Part shown: positions 4,958 through 5,968 of the stretch, one piece after another
Layout of the letters: each line of letters starts with the position of its first letter
Numbering within the stretch: position 1 is the stretch's first letter
Assembly (NCBI GenBank): GCA_021767625.1
Contig: JAASTB010000147.1
Coordinates: 1-5,968, forward strand
Reading direction: 5' to 3'
DNA length: 5,968 bases
Source of the DNA: Wenzhouxiangella sp.
Lineage (GTDB): Bacteria; Pseudomonadota; Gammaproteobacteria; Xanthomonadales; Wenzhouxiangellaceae
The notes under the pieces: generated by a model
Database searches by the model: none
What the model saw: only the letters and a program-made list of their open reading frames with translations
Told to the model about the DNA's origin: nothing
Made by a program: the position numbers and the translations under genes

Positions 4958-5968
4958 CCGGGATGACTCGCGAATTGCCTTGAACTCGTTGCCTTCGTAC
5001 CATTCCGGCCAGCGATCGCTGTCGGCGACCTCCCGACCCACGGTGTAGAGCAGCTCCAGGTCCTCGGCGACACCGCGCAGGTCCCAGTCCTCGCTGTAGG
5101 TATCGGCGGTCTTGTGATAGCGCTCGGCCCGGTACTGGGCCTGCCACTCCAGGCCATACTCCCGGCCCTTCTCCCGGTGATCGACGCCGCCCTTGGCGTA
5201 CAGGGCGGGGATGCCGATCTTGGCCAGGTTGAAGTGGTCCGAGCGGTAGTAGTAGCCCGCCTCGGGACTGGGCTCACGCTCGGTGTGACGGCCCTGGCGT
5301 TCGGCTGCGGCGGCGAGGATTTCTTCGAGTTCTGACGAGCCGTAACCGATCACGGTCACGTCGTGCGTCGGTCCCAGCACAGTCATGGCATCCATGTTGA
5401 TGGCCGCCGCCGTCATCCCCGGCGGGTAGACCGGGTCGCTGGCGTACTGGCGCGAACCGAGCAGGCCATACTCTTCAAGGGTCACGGCAGCAAAGAGCTG
5501 TGTGCGCTCGGCGGGGCCGGCCTCGGCGTTGAGTCGGGCCAGTTCCAGCAGGCCCGCCGTGCCGCTGGCATTGTCGACGGCGCCGTTGTAGATGCCCTCG
5601 GAACCGGAGCGGGCCAGGTTACGACCCAGATGGTCCCAGTGAGCCATGTAAATCACCGCTTCGTCGGGTCGCTCGGTTCCCGGCAGCTGGGCCAGTACGT
5701 TGTAGGAGGTACCGCGACGGGTGGTATTGCGGACTTTCGCATTGGCACGGGCATTCAGGCTCACCCACTCGAAGCCCGGCTGCTTGGCGCGTTCCTTTTG
5801 TTGCTCGAAGTCGAGGCCGGCGCGCGAAAACAGCTCCCGGGCGGCATCGACGGTCAGCCAGCCCTCCAGGGCGACGCGCGGAGCGGACTCGTCGCTGGCA
5901 AGCACGAATTCCGCACCCGACCAGGAGTTGATGACCACTTCCCAGGGGTAGCTGGCCGGTTCGGTTTC
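4952..5968 (-). CDS. M28-family zinc metallopeptidase, C-terminal part (5' end outside window)
   Basis: The frame is open to the right edge, reading ETEPASYPWE before a GTG at 5938, so the true start lies outside the window and 338 residues are visible. Counting from the edge, about 1-35 resemble the end of a PA-type insert domain (VVINSWSGAEFVLA). The M28 catalytic domain follows from about residue 88. Expected metal ligands are all present: H110 in MAHWDHLG with the conserved D112, bridging D132 in VDNASG, E166 after catalytic E165 in TLEEYG, D193 in NMDAM, and H245 in RSDHFNLAKIGIPAL. This predicts a di-zinc aminopeptidase. Family members of this layout are usually exported to the periplasm or outside, but any signal peptide would be off the edge. 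The gene converges on the patatin/small-protein operon and ends in the T-tract of the shared hairpin. Its exact peptide specificity cannot be inferred. Confidence 0.92.
   Translation of the reverse strand, partial: ETEPASYPWEVVINSWSGAEFVLASDESAPRVALEGWLTVDAARELFSRAGLDFEQQKERAKQPGFEWVSLNARANAKVRNTTRRGTSYNVLAQLPGTERPDEAVIYMAHWDHLGRNLARSGSEGIYNGAVDNASGTAGLLELARLNAEAGPAERTQLFAAVTLEEYGLLGSRQYASDPVYPPGMTAAAINMDAMTVLGPTHDVTVIGYGSSELEEILAAAAERQGRHTEREPSPEAGYYYRSDHFNLAKIGIPALYAKGGVDHREKGREYGLEWQAQYRAERYHKTADTYSEDWDLRGVAEDLELLYTVGREVADSDRWPEWYEGNEFKAIRESSRQ

Noticed and set aside
4861..5277. A 138-residue minus-strand frame running through the hairpin
   Set aside because: It is a frame-shifted shadow of the M28 peptidase that continues across the inverted repeat. 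The peptidase frame carries all the catalytic motifs.

Overview
The window is GC-rich, densely coded bacterial DNA. Gene content and protein style fit a free-living gammaproteobacterium, possibly a Wenzhouxiangella/Chromatiales-like lineage; this placement is an inference from overall impression, not from a marker gene. Five rightward genes occupy about the first 4.9 kb and converge on one leftward gene that runs off the right edge. There are no rRNA or tRNA genes, insertion sequences or CRISPR arrays, and no gene-free stretch over 300 bases.

Layout: (1) Positions 1-33 may hold the last codons of an upstream gene, overlapping the next start by ATGA. (2) 30-1673 encodes a thiamine-diphosphate enzyme of the acetolactate synthase family, closest in motifs to the catabolic AlsS/BudB type. 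(3) After an 82-base gap, 1756-2403 encodes a nicotinamidase with a complete Asp/Lys/Cys triad. (4) It overlaps by ATGA with nicotinate phosphoribosyltransferase (pncB, 2400-3569). Together these two make a two-step NAD salvage module: nicotinamide to nicotinate to nicotinate mononucleotide. (5) 3616-4542 encodes an RssA-like cytoplasmic patatin-family hydrolase, whose start sits directly under a TAGAAT -10 element and may be leaderless. (6) 4568-4864 encodes a small acidic protein of unknown function with a strong ribosome binding site, probably cotranscribed with the patatin gene. (7) 4871-4947 is a long imperfect inverted repeat built on a repeated CACCGAA unit, followed by a T-tract. (8) 4952-5968, minus strand, is the C-terminal 338 residues of an M28-family zinc aminopeptidase.

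Most genes are ordinary housekeeping or accessory metabolism, and I do not see a defence island or an obvious new multi-gene system. The most unusual item is the 77-base palindrome between the converging genes. It looks like a terminator and possibly a dispersed repeat. A promoter-like pair (AGGACA, 17-base spacer, TAGAAT) lies immediately upstream, so it could also be transcribed as a short structured RNA. The small acidic protein paired with the patatin hydrolase is the best candidate for undescribed protein biology.
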